A stretch of DNA of 64,000 nucleotides from an uncultured Ruminococcus sp. (GTDB lineage: Bacteria > Bacillota > Clostridia > Lachnospirales > Lachnospiraceae). A program made the translations under genes and the position numbers. Of this stretch, positions 42,826 through 51,019 are shown piece by piece. The notes beneath the pieces were generated by a model. It was given only the letters and a program-made list of their open reading frames with translations. It did not search any database and was not told the DNA's origin. Every line of letters begins with the position of its first letter. The first letter of the stretch is position 1. The DNA lies in the NCBI GenBank assembly GCA_900066355.1, contig FMEL01000016.1, forward strand, positions 22,498 through 86,497, read 5' to 3'.

Positions 42826-42854
42826 ATTATAGACCGAGGGTATGAAAATGTCAA
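42826..42854 (-). promoter_or_regulatory. Promoter of the cold-shock gene
   Basis: On the - strand TTGACA (42854-42849), 17 bp, TATAAT (42831-42826). Both hexamers are perfect. Confidence 0.92.
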
Positions 42855-42958
42855 GGTCAATATGTAAAAAACACTTTATTAAATCGTCCTTTTCGTGTAT
42901 GATATTGGTGATAATGTATATAAAACTATAGAATATAAATCATCAGGAGGAAGCAGTT

Positions 42959-43885
42959 ATGATTAACAAGCTTATTGAAAAAATCCGTAAAACCAATGCA
43001 CCGATCGTTGTAGGACTTGATCCGATGCTGAACTATATTCCGAAACATATTCAGGAAAAGGCATTTGTGGAGTTTGGTGAGACTCTGGAAGGAGCAGCAG
43101 AAGCAATCTGGCAGTTCAATAAAGGAATCGTTGATGCAACATATGATCTTATTCCTGCTGTGAAGCCGCAGATTGCCATGTATGAACAGTTTGGAATCCC
43201 GGGGTTACAGGCATACAAAAAGACCGTAGATTACTGCAAATCCAAAGATCTTGTTGTGATCGGAGATATCAAACGTGGTGATATCGGTTCTACATCCGCA
43301 GCATATGCAGTCGGACATCTCGGACATGTACAGGTTGGTTCTAAGAAATATGCAGGATTCGATGAGGACTTTGCAACGGTGAATCCATATCTCGGATCAG
43401 ATGGCGTAAAACCGTTTATTGATGTCTGCAAAGAAGAAAATAAAGGCTTGTTTATTCTTGTTAAGACATCTAATCCATCCAGTGGAGAATTCCAGGATCG
43501 CCTGATCGATGGACGTCCGTTGTATGAATGGGTTGGCGAAAAGGTTGCTGACTGGGGCAAAGACCACATGGGCAAAGAATACAGTTATATTGGCGCTGTA
43601 GTCGGTGCTACCTATCCGGAAATGGGCAAAGTACTTCGTAAACTGATGCCAAAGACTTTTATCCTTGTACCGGGATATGGTGCACAGGGTGGAAAAGGTG
43701 CAGATCTCGTTCACTTCTTTAATGAAGACGGACTTGGTGCAATCGTAAACTCTTCCAGAGGAATCATTGCTGCATACAAACAGGAAGCTTACGCAGAATT
43801 CGGAGAGCTCAATTATGCAGATGCATCCCGTAAGGCAGTAGAAGTGATGATTGCGGACATTGACGGCGCATTACAGAACCGCTAA
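42959..43885 (+). CDS. pyrF: Orotidine 5'-phosphate decarboxylase (long form)
   Basis: A 308-residue OMP decarboxylase of the long clostridial/mycobacterial type. PIVVGLDPMLNYIPKHIQ opens the barrel, and the catalytic DxKxxD motif lies in VVIGDIKRGDIGSTSAAYA. PGYGAQGGKG near residue 240 binds the phosphate, and NSSRGII follows. It decarboxylates OMP to UMP, the last step of UMP synthesis. AGGAGG precedes the ATG. pyrK follows 19 bp after its stop and pyrD after that. No PyrR-type attenuator was recognised in the 100 bp before it. Confidence 0.95.
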   Translation: MINKLIEKIRKTNAPIVVGLDPMLNYIPKHIQEKAFVEFGETLEGAAEAIWQFNKGIVDATYDLIPAVKPQIAMYEQFGIPGLQAYKKTVDYCKSKDLVVIGDIKRGDIGSTSAAYAVGHLGHVQVGSKKYAGFDEDFATVNPYLGSDGVKPFIDVCKEENKGLFILVKTSNPSSGEFQDRLIDGRPLYEWVGEKVADWGKDHMGKEYSYIGAVVGATYPEMGKVLRKLMPKTFILVPGYGAQGGKGADLVHFFNEDGLGAIVNSSRGIIAAYKQEAYAEFGELNYADASRKAVEVMIADIDGALQNR

Positions 43886-43904
43886 TGTGGGCAGGAGGAG
43901 ACAG

Positions 43905-44687
43905 ATGAGTACAAAGACTAAAGAAAATCTGACTGTTGTCAGTCAGGAAGAAATAGGTAAAGATATTTTCAGCCTTTGGCTGCAGACTGATCAGATGGCA
44001 CAGTATGCACGTCCGGGACAGTTTCTTTCTTTATATACAGGAAATGCCGGTAAATTACTTCCGAGACCGATCAGTATCTGTGAGATTGACAAAGAAACCA
44101 GCCGGATTCGTCTGGTTTACCGTGTGACCGGTAAAAATACCGGTACAGAAGCCTTTTCAAAGATGCAGCCAGGGGACAAGATCGAAGCACTTGGACCACT
44201 CGGAAATGGTTTTCCGCTCGAAGAAGCAGAGGGCAAAAAAGTCTTTCTGATCGGCGGTGGTATCGGTATTCCGCCAATGCTGGAGACTGCAAAACAGTTA
44301 AATGCACAGAAAACAGCTGTTCTCGGTTACAGAGATGAACTGTTTTTGAATGAAGAATTTGCCAAATATGCAGATGTTTATGTGGCAACAGAAGACGGAA
44401 GCTCAGGAACAAAGGGCAATGTGCTGAATGCAATTCAGGAAAAAACACTGGAAGCAGATGTGATCTTTGCCTGCGGCCCGACTCCGATGCTTCGCGCACT
44501 GAAGGAATATGCGGCAGCAAATCATATTACCTGCTGGATTTCTATGGAAGAAAGAATGGCATGCGGAATCGGTGCCTGTCTGGCATGTGTCTGCAAATCA
44601 AAAGATATCGATGCACATTCCCAGGTACATAACAAACGTGTCTGCAAAGACGGACCGGTATTCTTAAGTACGGAGGTGGAGTTATGA
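43905..44687 (+). CDS. pyrK: Dihydroorotate dehydrogenase electron-transfer subunit
   Basis: A 260-residue protein; the ATG at 43905 follows CAGGAGGAG. It has an FAD-binding barrel (ARPGQFLSLYTG, PRPISICEID), a NAD-binding domain (FLIGGGIGIPPMLETAKQL) and a C-terminal [2Fe-2S] cysteine cluster in RMACGIGACLACVCKSKDID with a later Cys in NKRVCKDGPVF. It passes electrons from PyrD to NAD+ in the class 1B enzyme. It overlaps pyrD by 4 bases, so the two subunits are coupled. Confidence 0.95.
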   Translation: MSTKTKENLTVVSQEEIGKDIFSLWLQTDQMAQYARPGQFLSLYTGNAGKLLPRPISICEIDKETSRIRLVYRVTGKNTGTEAFSKMQPGDKIEALGPLGNGFPLEEAEGKKVFLIGGGIGIPPMLETAKQLNAQKTAVLGYRDELFLNEEFAKYADVYVATEDGSSGTKGNVLNAIQEKTLEADVIFACGPTPMLRALKEYAAANHITCWISMEERMACGIGACLACVCKSKDIDAHSQVHNKRVCKDGPVFLSTEVEL

Positions 44688-45589
44688 TAAATACAAAAGT
44701 AACTCTTGCGGGAGTAGAGTTAAAAAATCCTGTAATGACCGCTTCCGGTACATTTGGTTCCGGAGCTGAATACAGTGAATTTGTAGATCTGAACAAACTT
44801 GGCGGTGTTGTGACAAAAGGCGTTGCAAACGTGCCGTGGCCGGGAAATCCGACACCGAGAGTGACAGAGACTGCCAGTGGTATGTTGAATGCAATTGGAC
44901 TTCAGAACCCGGGAATTGATCTTTTCTGCAAAAGAGACATTCCATTTCTGAAACAATATGATACAAAGATCATCGTCAATGTATGTGGAAAAAGTACCGA
45001 GGATTACTGCGAAGTAGTGGAAAGACTGGCAGATGAACCGGTAGATCTTCTGGAGATCAATGTATCCTGCCCGAATGTTAAGGAAGGCGGCATTGCTTTT
45101 GGGCAGAATCCGCATGCGCTTGAGGCAATCACAAAAGAAGTTAAGAAATATGCAAAACAGCCGATCATTATGAAGTTGAGTCCGAATGTAACAGATATTA
45201 CAGAGATGGCGAAGGCAGCAGAGGCAGGCGGCTCAGATATTTTATCGCTGATAAATACGCTGACAGGTATGAAAATTGATATTTACAGAAGGACATTTGC
45301 ACTTGCAAACAAGACAGGCGGCATGTCCGGTCCGGCAGTAAAGCCGGTTGCTGTCCGCATGGTTTACCAGGTAGCACAGGCAGTGAAGCTTCCAATCATC
45401 GGAATGGGCGGCATTGCAACTGCAGAAGATGCACTTGAGTTTATTATGGCAGGTGCGACGGCTGTTTCTGTAGGCACTGCGAATTTCTTTAATCCTTATG
45501 CAACTGTTGAAATTGCAGAAGGAATTGAGAAGTTTATGGCACAGCAGAAGGTTGAAGATATCAATCAGCTTATTGGTATCGTGAAATAA
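44684..45589 (+). CDS. pyrD: Dihydroorotate dehydrogenase, class 1B catalytic subunit
   Basis: A 301-residue FMN protein. MTASGTFGSGAEYSEF and NKLGGVVTKGV are the N-terminal blocks; the catalytic cysteine is Cys129 in EINVSCPNVKEGG. IGMGGIATAEDALEFIMAGA binds the FMN phosphate. It oxidises dihydroorotate to orotate, with PyrK as partner. Bases 44778-45041 and 45459-45589 are duplicated at 47476-47867 with the part between missing. Two transglutaminase-like genes follow before pyrE. Confidence 0.96.
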   Translation: MINTKVTLAGVELKNPVMTASGTFGSGAEYSEFVDLNKLGGVVTKGVANVPWPGNPTPRVTETASGMLNAIGLQNPGIDLFCKRDIPFLKQYDTKIIVNVCGKSTEDYCEVVERLADEPVDLLEINVSCPNVKEGGIAFGQNPHALEAITKEVKKYAKQPIIMKLSPNVTDITEMAKAAEAGGSDILSLINTLTGMKIDIYRRTFALANKTGGMSGPAVKPVAVRMVYQVAQAVKLPIIGMGGIATAEDALEFIMAGATAVSVGTANFFNPYATVEIAEGIEKFMAQQKVEDINQLIGIVK

Positions 45590-45630
45590 TAAGCACAAAT
45601 ATATAAGGAATGACAGCAGGAGGCGCACAG

Positions 45631-46608
45631 ATGAAAAAGATTCGTATATTTTTGCTGATATTGGCAGCGATGTTGGCAGTGCAGATGTACGAGCCAGTGA
45701 CTAGCTGCGATGTTTATGCAGCAGCCCAAAAAACTACTAAAAAATCTACAGCAAAGAAAAAAACTAAGAAAAAGAAGAATGGTTTTTATAAGGAAGCATC
45801 AAAGAAATACTGTTATTACAAAAATGGCAAAAAAATCAAGAATCAGTGGAAAACCGTTAAAGGCAAAAAATACTATTTCGGCAAAGATGGATACGCACTG
45901 AGGGGAAGAAGATTGGTAAAGGGTGTCCGTTATCTGTTTCGCAAAGACGGAAGTCTTTACACAAGAAAATCCGCCGGATTTGTAACTTACCGCAATGAGA
46001 AATATTATCTCTACAAAAACGGGGCACTTCGTATCGGATGGTTCAAAGTGGGGAGATATACATATTATGCAGATGAATATGGGGTTCTGAAACATGATAC
46101 AACCTATGCCGGGCTGAGTTTTAACAGTAATGGACAGACGAAGGCTAATAAGGCCGCACAGTTAAAAGTAACTGCCCGTAATATTATTAACAGAGTAACA
46201 AATTCAAAGATGTCAAAAGGACAGAAACTGAGAGCCTGCTATAATTATCTGGCATACGGCAATCATTTCTATTATTATGTATGGGCAGACCCGGATCTTA
46301 ATGCAGATAAATGGTGGATTGGCTGTGCACAGAAAATGTTTGATCAGAGCAGAGGAAACTGCTATGGTTTTGCCTGTACATTTGCTGCACTTGCGAAGGA
46401 ACTTGGTTATAAACCATATGTGATCTGCGGCAGGGTTCCGGGAAGCAGAGACCATGCGGCAGATGGTTATACAAGACATGGCTGGGTTATGATTAACGGA
46501 AAACATTATGATGCCGAGGGCGCTTTTGCAGGATGGGGCGGATGCTTTGGTACCAGTGACTTTACGACAGCTTATCAGGTACAGAAGATCGTACAGTTTA
46601 AATATTGA
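45631..46608 (+). CDS. Secreted transglutaminase-like protein with wall-binding repeats (1)
   Basis: A 325-residue protein from the ATG at 45631 (CAGGAGGCG upstream). A signal peptide is followed by a Lys-rich stretch (about 30-55) and three to five glucan/choline-binding-type repeats (YYKNGKKIKNQWKTVKGKKYYF and similar, in part). The C-terminal 150 residues carry a transglutaminase-like fold: catalytic-type Cys244 in RGNCYGFACTFAALAKEL and a His/Asp pair in RHGWVMINGKHYDAEG. It is probably a wall-associated peptidase, cross-linker or amidase-like enzyme. It lies within the pyr locus, 42 bp after pyrD. Confidence 0.85.
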   Translation: MKKIRIFLLILAAMLAVQMYEPVTSCDVYAAAQKTTKKSTAKKKTKKKKNGFYKEASKKYCYYKNGKKIKNQWKTVKGKKYYFGKDGYALRGRRLVKGVRYLFRKDGSLYTRKSAGFVTYRNEKYYLYKNGALRIGWFKVGRYTYYADEYGVLKHDTTYAGLSFNSNGQTKANKAAQLKVTARNIINRVTNSKMSKGQKLRACYNYLAYGNHFYYYVWADPDLNADKWWIGCAQKMFDQSRGNCYGFACTFAALAKELGYKPYVICGRVPGSRDHAADGYTRHGWVMINGKHYDAEGAFAGWGGCFGTSDFTTAYQVQKIVQFKY

Positions 46609-46639
46609 TATAAGAAGATCAAAAAAGAGAGGGATTTGA

Positions 46640-47422
46640 ATGAAAAAGAAAAAATATGGTTTGATGATTTTGCTGGCATTGTTTTGCTGCATTTTGTTTT
46701 CGGCTTCTGCGCAGGCTGCAGGCGCGAAAAACAAATTTGTAAAGGCTTCCAACGGAAATGTCTATTATTACAATGCACAGGGAAAGAAAGCGAAAGGGCT
46801 TGTGACAGTCAATGGAAAAAAATACTATTTTGCATCAAACGGAGTTCAGAGAACCGGTTGGCGCTGTGTAAAGAAAAAATACTATTTCTTCAGACAGGCA
46901 GGCGGTGCCGGCGGATACATGAAGAAATCTACGAAGGTAAATGGCATCCGTCTGAAAAAGAACGGTACAGCCTCGTATAATAAACAGCAGCTTCGTAAAC
47001 TGAAACTGATGGTTCTCGCCAGTTCAGAAGTGGACAGATGTACAAATAACAAAATGACAAAAGCACAGAAGCTTAAGGCTGCTTTCAGGCGAGCTGTATC
47101 ATATGGATACGGTGCAGATACAAAATTTTACAGTGGTTCTGACTGGGATATTCATTATGGGGAGATCATGCTTTACAGAAAAAAGGCAGACTGCTTCGGA
47201 TTTGGCGCAGCGTTTGCGTATCTTGCAAATGCAGTAGGATATAAAGCGTATGCGGTATCATCCGGTGGACACGGCTGGGCTGAAGTCAATGGCAGAGTGT
47301 ATGACCCTGACTGGGCAAAAGTGACCGGAAAAATAAAACTGTATGGCGGAATGAATTATAATGTGACAGGACCGGGAATCCCACGGTACAAGGGCAACCG
47401 GTTATATGTAAAGAAAATATAA
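46640..47422 (+). CDS. Secreted transglutaminase-like protein with wall-binding repeats (2)
   Basis: A 260-residue relative of the preceding protein. A signal peptide (KKKKYGLMILLALFCCILFS) leads to two or three wall-binding repeats (NVYYYNAQGKKAKGLVTV, KKYYFASNGVQRTGWRCV). The C-terminal domain has Cys185 in KADCFGFGAAFAYLANAVGYK, a histidine in SGGHGWAEVNGRVYDPDWA and an Asp after it. It lies 31 bp downstream of the first copy. Bases 47289-47422 of this gene recur at 49428-49561, immediately before pyrE. Confidence 0.85.
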   Translation: MKKKKYGLMILLALFCCILFSASAQAAGAKNKFVKASNGNVYYYNAQGKKAKGLVTVNGKKYYFASNGVQRTGWRCVKKKYYFFRQAGGAGGYMKKSTKVNGIRLKKNGTASYNKQQLRKLKLMVLASSEVDRCTNNKMTKAQKLKAAFRRAVSYGYGADTKFYSGSDWDIHYGEIMLYRKKADCFGFGAAFAYLANAVGYKAYAVSSGGHGWAEVNGRVYDPDWAKVTGKIKLYGGMNYNVTGPGIPRYKGNRLYVKKI

Positions 47423-47478
47423 GTACGATAAAGAGCATTCCTGCGGAAGTTGTTATTTTCGCAGGAATGTGTTAAAAT
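47289..47478 (+). repeat. Direct repeat, copy A (190 bp)
   Basis: It spans the last 134 bp of the second transglutaminase-like gene, its stop codon, an inverted repeat and a promoter. It is nearly identical (two differences by eye) to 49428-49617. The copies lie 2139 bp apart. Confidence 0.95.
47450..47478 (+). promoter_or_regulatory. Duplicated copy of the pyrE promoter
   Basis: TTGTTA (47450-47455), 17 bp, TAAAAT (47473-47478). The promoter has been carried along in the duplication and now points at the pyrD fragment. Confidence 0.6.
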
Positions 47479-47867
47479 TTGTAGATCTGAACAAACTTGG
47501 CGGTGTTGTGACAAAAGGCGTTGCAAACGTGCCGTGGCCGGGAAATCCGGCACCGAGAGTGACAGAGACTGCCAGTGGTATGTTGAATGCAATTGGACTT
47601 CAGAACCCGGGAATTGATCTTTTCTGCAAAAGAGACATTCCATTTCTGAAACAATATGATACAAAGATCATCGTCAATGTATGTGGAAAAAGTACCGAGG
47701 ATTACTGCGAAGTAGTGGAAAGACTGGCAGATGAGCCGGCTGTTTCTGTAGGCACTGCGAATTTCTTTAATCCTTATGCAACTGTTGAAATTGCAGAAGA
47801 AATAGAGAAGTTTATGGTACAGCAGAAGGTTGAAGATATTAGCCAGATTATTGGGATTGTGAAGTAA
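47476..47867 (+). pseudogene. Internally deleted copy of pyrD
   Basis: Two blocks of the intact gene are joined: 47476-47739 matches 44778-45041 and 47737-47867 matches 45459-45589. The junction has a CGG microhomology, and 420 bp (140 codons) between are missing, including catalytic Cys129. The reading frame stays open across the join (126 codons from TTG at 47487 or ATG-like starts). The first block has two mismatches; the second has diverged more. It has no credible ribosome binding site. It is a broken pyrD duplicate and a strong marker of segmental duplication. Confidence 0.92.
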
Positions 47868-47909
47868 ATAAAAACAGACGAAAAATAAGAGAAGTGAGAA
47901 GTATATAAG

Positions 47910-47950
47910 ACAGCAGGCAAAGCGGAAAAGCTTTTTCTGCTGTCTTGTAA
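47910..47950 (+). promoter_or_regulatory. Hairpin before the second MATE gene
   Basis: AAGACAGCAG and CTGCTGTCTT with an inner AAAGC/GCTTT stem form a hairpin 17 bases before the TTG start of the MATE gene. No good T-run follows, so it may be a leader structure rather than a terminator. The flanking TATAAGACAGCAGG also resembles the segment that follows pyrD at 45601. Confidence 0.45.
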
Positions 47951-47966
47951 TGAGAAAGGAAATAGA

Positions 47967-49325
47967 TTGAGCAAAGACAGGACAAATAATATGACAGTCG
48001 GAAACCCGGTAAGACTGATTATTCAGTTCATGATACCGATGTTTCTCGGCAATGTTTTTCAGCAGTTTTATAATATAGTAGATTCTATTGTTGCGGGGCA
48101 GTTTATTGGAGTAGATGCACTTGCGGCAATTGGAAGTACCGGATCTTTGATGTTTTTTGTGACGGGGTGGCTGAATGGCCTGAGCAGTGGTTTTGCTATT
48201 ATCGTTGCGCAGAGATTTGGCGCAAAAAAATACGAAGATATGAGACATTTTGTGGCAATGTCAATCTATCTGATGATGGGGTTTGCGGTGGCAATGACCA
48301 TTGGATTTCTTGTGTTTAATATTCCAATCTTACGATTGATGAATTCACCAGCAGAACTTATGGATGATGTTGCCGGATATATGGGAATTATTTATGCGGG
48401 ACTTCTTGTAACTGCAGCGTATAATACTTTGGCTGCATTTTTACGTGCCCTTGGTGATTCTAAATCTCCGTTGTATTTTCTGATTATTTCAGCAGGAATC
48501 AACGTTGTACTTGATGTTGTATTGATTCGTTTTGCCGGAATGGGGGTAGACGGCTGTGCATATGCGACAGTCATCGCGCAGGCCGTTTCTGCAATTTGTT
48601 GTCTCATATATATTATAAAGCGTTATCCGATTCTTCACCTGAAAAAGGAAAATTTCAGACTTCAACAGGGCAGTTTTGGAAGACTTCTTTCACTTGGAAT
48701 ACCAATGGGACTGCAGTTTTCTATTACTGCAATTGGTACGATTATTGTGCAGAGTGCGGTAAATATTTATGGAGCAACATATATGGCCGGTTTTTCGGCT
48801 GCAGGTAAGATACAGAATATCATTGGCATGGTTGCTGTTTCCATGGGAGCTACTATTGCAACTTATGTCGGTCAGAATCGTGGTGCAGGTCGGATGGATC
48901 GTGTAAAACAGGGAGTAAAATATTCCTGGATCATGCTTCTGATCTGGAGTGGGATTGAAATGTTATTGGTTTACTTGGGCGGAAAATATTTTACGTATCT
49001 CTTTATCAGCCCATCACAGACAGACGTTATACAGGTTTCTGTAACATATTTCCGTACAGTTTTCTGGGCATATCCGTTTCTGTGTACAATTTTTGTCTTT
49101 CGAAATGCTCTTCAGGGAATGGGGTATGGATTAGTTCCTATGCTCGGAGGTGTATTTGAACTGGTAGCAAGGGCAACAATCGTGTTATTGGTTGCAGGAA
49201 GGACCAGTTTTGCCGGAGTTTGTCTTGCGGATCCGATGGCATGGATCGCTGCGCTTATCCCGCTGATTCCGTACTATTTTTATGTTATGAAATATAGACA
49301 AAATCAGTCTTATAATATAAAATAA
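47967..49325 (+). CDS. MATE-family transporter, second copy
   Basis: A 452-residue membrane protein, starting at TTG (47967) behind AGAAAGGA. The first helices read NPVRLIIQFMIPMFLGNVFQQF and YNIVDSIVAGQFIGVDALAAIG, the MATE signature. About 12 membrane segments. It would export a compound in exchange for Na+ or H+. It lies between the pyrD fragment and the second copy of the pre-pyrE repeat, so it occupies the duplicated interval. It is only distantly similar to the MATE gene at 687-2036. Confidence 0.93.
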   Translation: MSKDRTNNMTVGNPVRLIIQFMIPMFLGNVFQQFYNIVDSIVAGQFIGVDALAAIGSTGSLMFFVTGWLNGLSSGFAIIVAQRFGAKKYEDMRHFVAMSIYLMMGFAVAMTIGFLVFNIPILRLMNSPAELMDDVAGYMGIIYAGLLVTAAYNTLAAFLRALGDSKSPLYFLIISAGINVVLDVVLIRFAGMGVDGCAYATVIAQAVSAICCLIYIIKRYPILHLKKENFRLQQGSFGRLLSLGIPMGLQFSITAIGTIIVQSAVNIYGATYMAGFSAAGKIQNIIGMVAVSMGATIATYVGQNRGAGRMDRVKQGVKYSWIMLLIWSGIEMLLVYLGGKYFTYLFISPSQTDVIQVSVTYFRTVFWAYPFLCTIFVFRNALQGMGYGLVPMLGGVFELVARATIVLLVAGRTSFAGVCLADPMAWIAALIPLIPYYFYVMKYRQNQSYNIK

Positions 49326-49392
49326 TTATAGTTACATTGAAAGGACAGGAGAAAACACGACGAAGAATATCAAAAATGAGTGGAGGATTCAT

Positions 49393-49561
49393 ATGAAAAA
49401 GAAAAAAGGTTGTATTTTTTATTGTTGATGGCAGAGTGTATGACCCTGACTGGGCAAAAGTGACCGGAAAAATAGAACTGTATGGCGGAATGAATTATAA
49501 TGTGACAGGACCGGGAATTCCACGGTACAAGGGCAACCGGTTATATGTAAAGAAAATATAA
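49393..49561 (+). pseudogene. Fragment of transglutaminase-like gene 2
   Basis: An ATG with five Lys-rich codons like the start of the intact gene (46640) reaches a stop at 49426-49428, and then the sequence joins the last 134 bp of that gene (49428-49561). The whole middle is missing. It is a decayed copy from the same duplication that made the pyrD fragment. Confidence 0.85.
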
Positions 49562-49617
49562 GTACGATAAAGAGCATTCCTGCGGAAGTTGTTATTTTCG
49601 CAGGAATGTGTTAAAAT
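49428..49617 (+). repeat. Direct repeat, copy B (190 bp), next to pyrE
   Basis: Nearly identical to 47289-47478. It carries a 10-bp perfect inverted repeat CATTCCTGCG (49575-49584) / CGCAGGAATG (49599-49608) and the pyrE promoter. Confidence 0.95.
49589..49617 (+). promoter_or_regulatory. Promoter of pyrE
   Basis: TTGTTA (49589-49594), 17 bp, TAAAAT (49612-49617). The -35 lies within the loop and spacer of the 49575-49608 inverted repeat, which may bind a regulator. Confidence 0.6.
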
Positions 49618-49641
49618 GAGCCAATATGGGAGGATAAAATT

Positions 49642-50322
49642 ATGGAACAGTACAAACAGGAATTTATTGAATTTATGGTTGACAGCCAGGTACTTAAATT
49701 TGGCGAATTTACATTGAAAAGCGGAAGAAAATCTCCGTTCTTTATGAATGCCGGCGGATATGTGACCGGTTCTCAGTTAAAAAAACTTGGTGAATATTAT
49801 GCAAAAGCAATCCACGCAAAATATGGCGAGGATTTTGATGTACTTTTCGGACCGGCATATAAGGGTATTCCACTCAGCGTTGTAACTGCGATCGCATTCA
49901 GTGAACTGTACGGAAAAGAAATTCGTTACTGCTCTGACCGCAAAGAAGAAAAAGATCACGGTGCAGATAAGGGAAGTTTCCTTGGAAGCAAGCTGAAAGA
50001 CGGCGACCGCGTTGTCATGATCGAGGATGTTACTACATCCGGTAAGTCCATGGAAGAAACCGTTCCGAAGGTAAAAGGTGCCGCTGATGTCGAGATTGTC
50101 GGCCTGATGGTATCTCTTGACCGTATGGAAGTAGGCAAGGGCGGTGTGAAATGTGCACTTGATGAAGTGCATGATCTCTACGGATTTGAGACAAACGCGA
50201 TCGTTACTATGGCAGAGGTCATTGAACATCTGTACAACAAAGAATACAAAGGACAGATCATCATCGATGATGAACTCAAGAAGGCAATTGATGCATATTA
50301 CAGCCAGTATGGGGCAAAATAA
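49642..50322 (+). CDS. pyrE: Orotate phosphoribosyltransferase
   Basis: A 226-residue phosphoribosyltransferase. The PRPP-binding motif is VMIEDVTTSGKSMEE, and LFGPAYKGIPLSVVTAIA with KSGRKSPFFMNAGG are family blocks. It converts orotate to OMP, between PyrD and PyrF. It is transcribed from its own promoter and is separated from pyrFKD by about 4 kb of inserted material. GGGAGGATAA precedes the ATG. Confidence 0.95.
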   Translation: MEQYKQEFIEFMVDSQVLKFGEFTLKSGRKSPFFMNAGGYVTGSQLKKLGEYYAKAIHAKYGEDFDVLFGPAYKGIPLSVVTAIAFSELYGKEIRYCSDRKEEKDHGADKGSFLGSKLKDGDRVVMIEDVTTSGKSMEETVPKVKGAADVEIVGLMVSLDRMEVGKGGVKCALDEVHDLYGFETNAIVTMAEVIEHLYNKEYKGQIIIDDELKKAIDAYYSQYGAK

Positions 50323-50373
50323 TACGATCTGATCCGGTAAAATCATAGATTCAGTATATGAGGAGGCTTGACC

Positions 50374-50526
50374 ATGAACGAAAAAATATATAAAACGATG
50401 AGCAGAACAGGAGCATGCAGCATTGCAGTAGGAATCGTTACACTGGTTACCGGTATTACTGCAGGTGTTTTGATGATCGTCAGTGGAAGCAGACTGTTAA
50501 AAAGAAAATCAGAGATTCTGATCTGA
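50374..50526 (+). CDS. Very small membrane protein (50 residues)
   Basis: The 50-residue frame MNEKIYKTMSRTGACSIAVG... ends at 50526. It has one membrane helix (about residues 15-40) and a Lys/Arg-rich tail (LLKRKSEIL). GAGGAGG is 6 bases before the ATG. It lies between pyrE and the VanZ-like gene. Small proteins of this form are common in Lachnospiraceae; no function is known to me. Confidence 0.7.
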   Translation: MNEKIYKTMSRTGACSIAVGIVTLVTGITAGVLMIVSGSRLLKRKSEILI

Positions 50527-50545
50527 TGCCGGGCAGGGAGAAACA

Positions 50546-51019
50546 TTGAAAGACAGTACAAAACGTAAAATAAAGCATATTGGTGTCATGCTTTTTCTTC
50601 TGTATGTGCTGCTGCTTGTGTATTTTCTGTTTTTTTTCGAGGAATACGGAAGAGTGGCTGCAGAAGAAAGAGTGTATCGATATAATCTGATCCCGTTTCT
50701 GGAGATCCGCAGATTCTGGATATACAGAGAACAGCTTGGTGTGCTGGCGGTATTTTCCAACATATTTGGAAATGTGATCGGATATATTCCATATGGATTT
50801 ATACTTCCGGTTATTGCACATAAATGCCGTAGCGGATTTTTTATTATATTGTCAGGATTTTCACTGAGTCTTGTGGTCGAGGTAGTACAGCTTGTTACAA
50901 AGGTTGGATGTTTTGACGTGGATGATCTGATATTAAATACGCTTGGGGCGGCAATCGGTTATGGGATGTTTGCTGTCTGTAATTACCTGAGGAGAAGACA
51001 CTATGGCGAGAAGATATAG
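50546..51019 (+). CDS. VanZ-like membrane protein
   Basis: A 157-residue protein starting at TTG (50546) behind CAGGGAG. It has four membrane segments and the VanZ signatures YNLIPFLEIRRFW, FSNIFGNVIGYIPYGFILP and LSLVVEVVQLVTKVGCFDVDDLILNTLGA (in parts). VanZ-family members affect glycopeptide sensitivity or are uncharacterised. It overlaps the next gene by 17 bases, indicating co-expression with it. Function in this organism unknown. Confidence 0.85.
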   Translation: MKDSTKRKIKHIGVMLFLLYVLLLVYFLFFFEEYGRVAAEERVYRYNLIPFLEIRRFWIYREQLGVLAVFSNIFGNVIGYIPYGFILPVIAHKCRSGFFIILSGFSLSLVVEVVQLVTKVGCFDVDDLILNTLGAAIGYGMFAVCNYLRRRHYGEKI

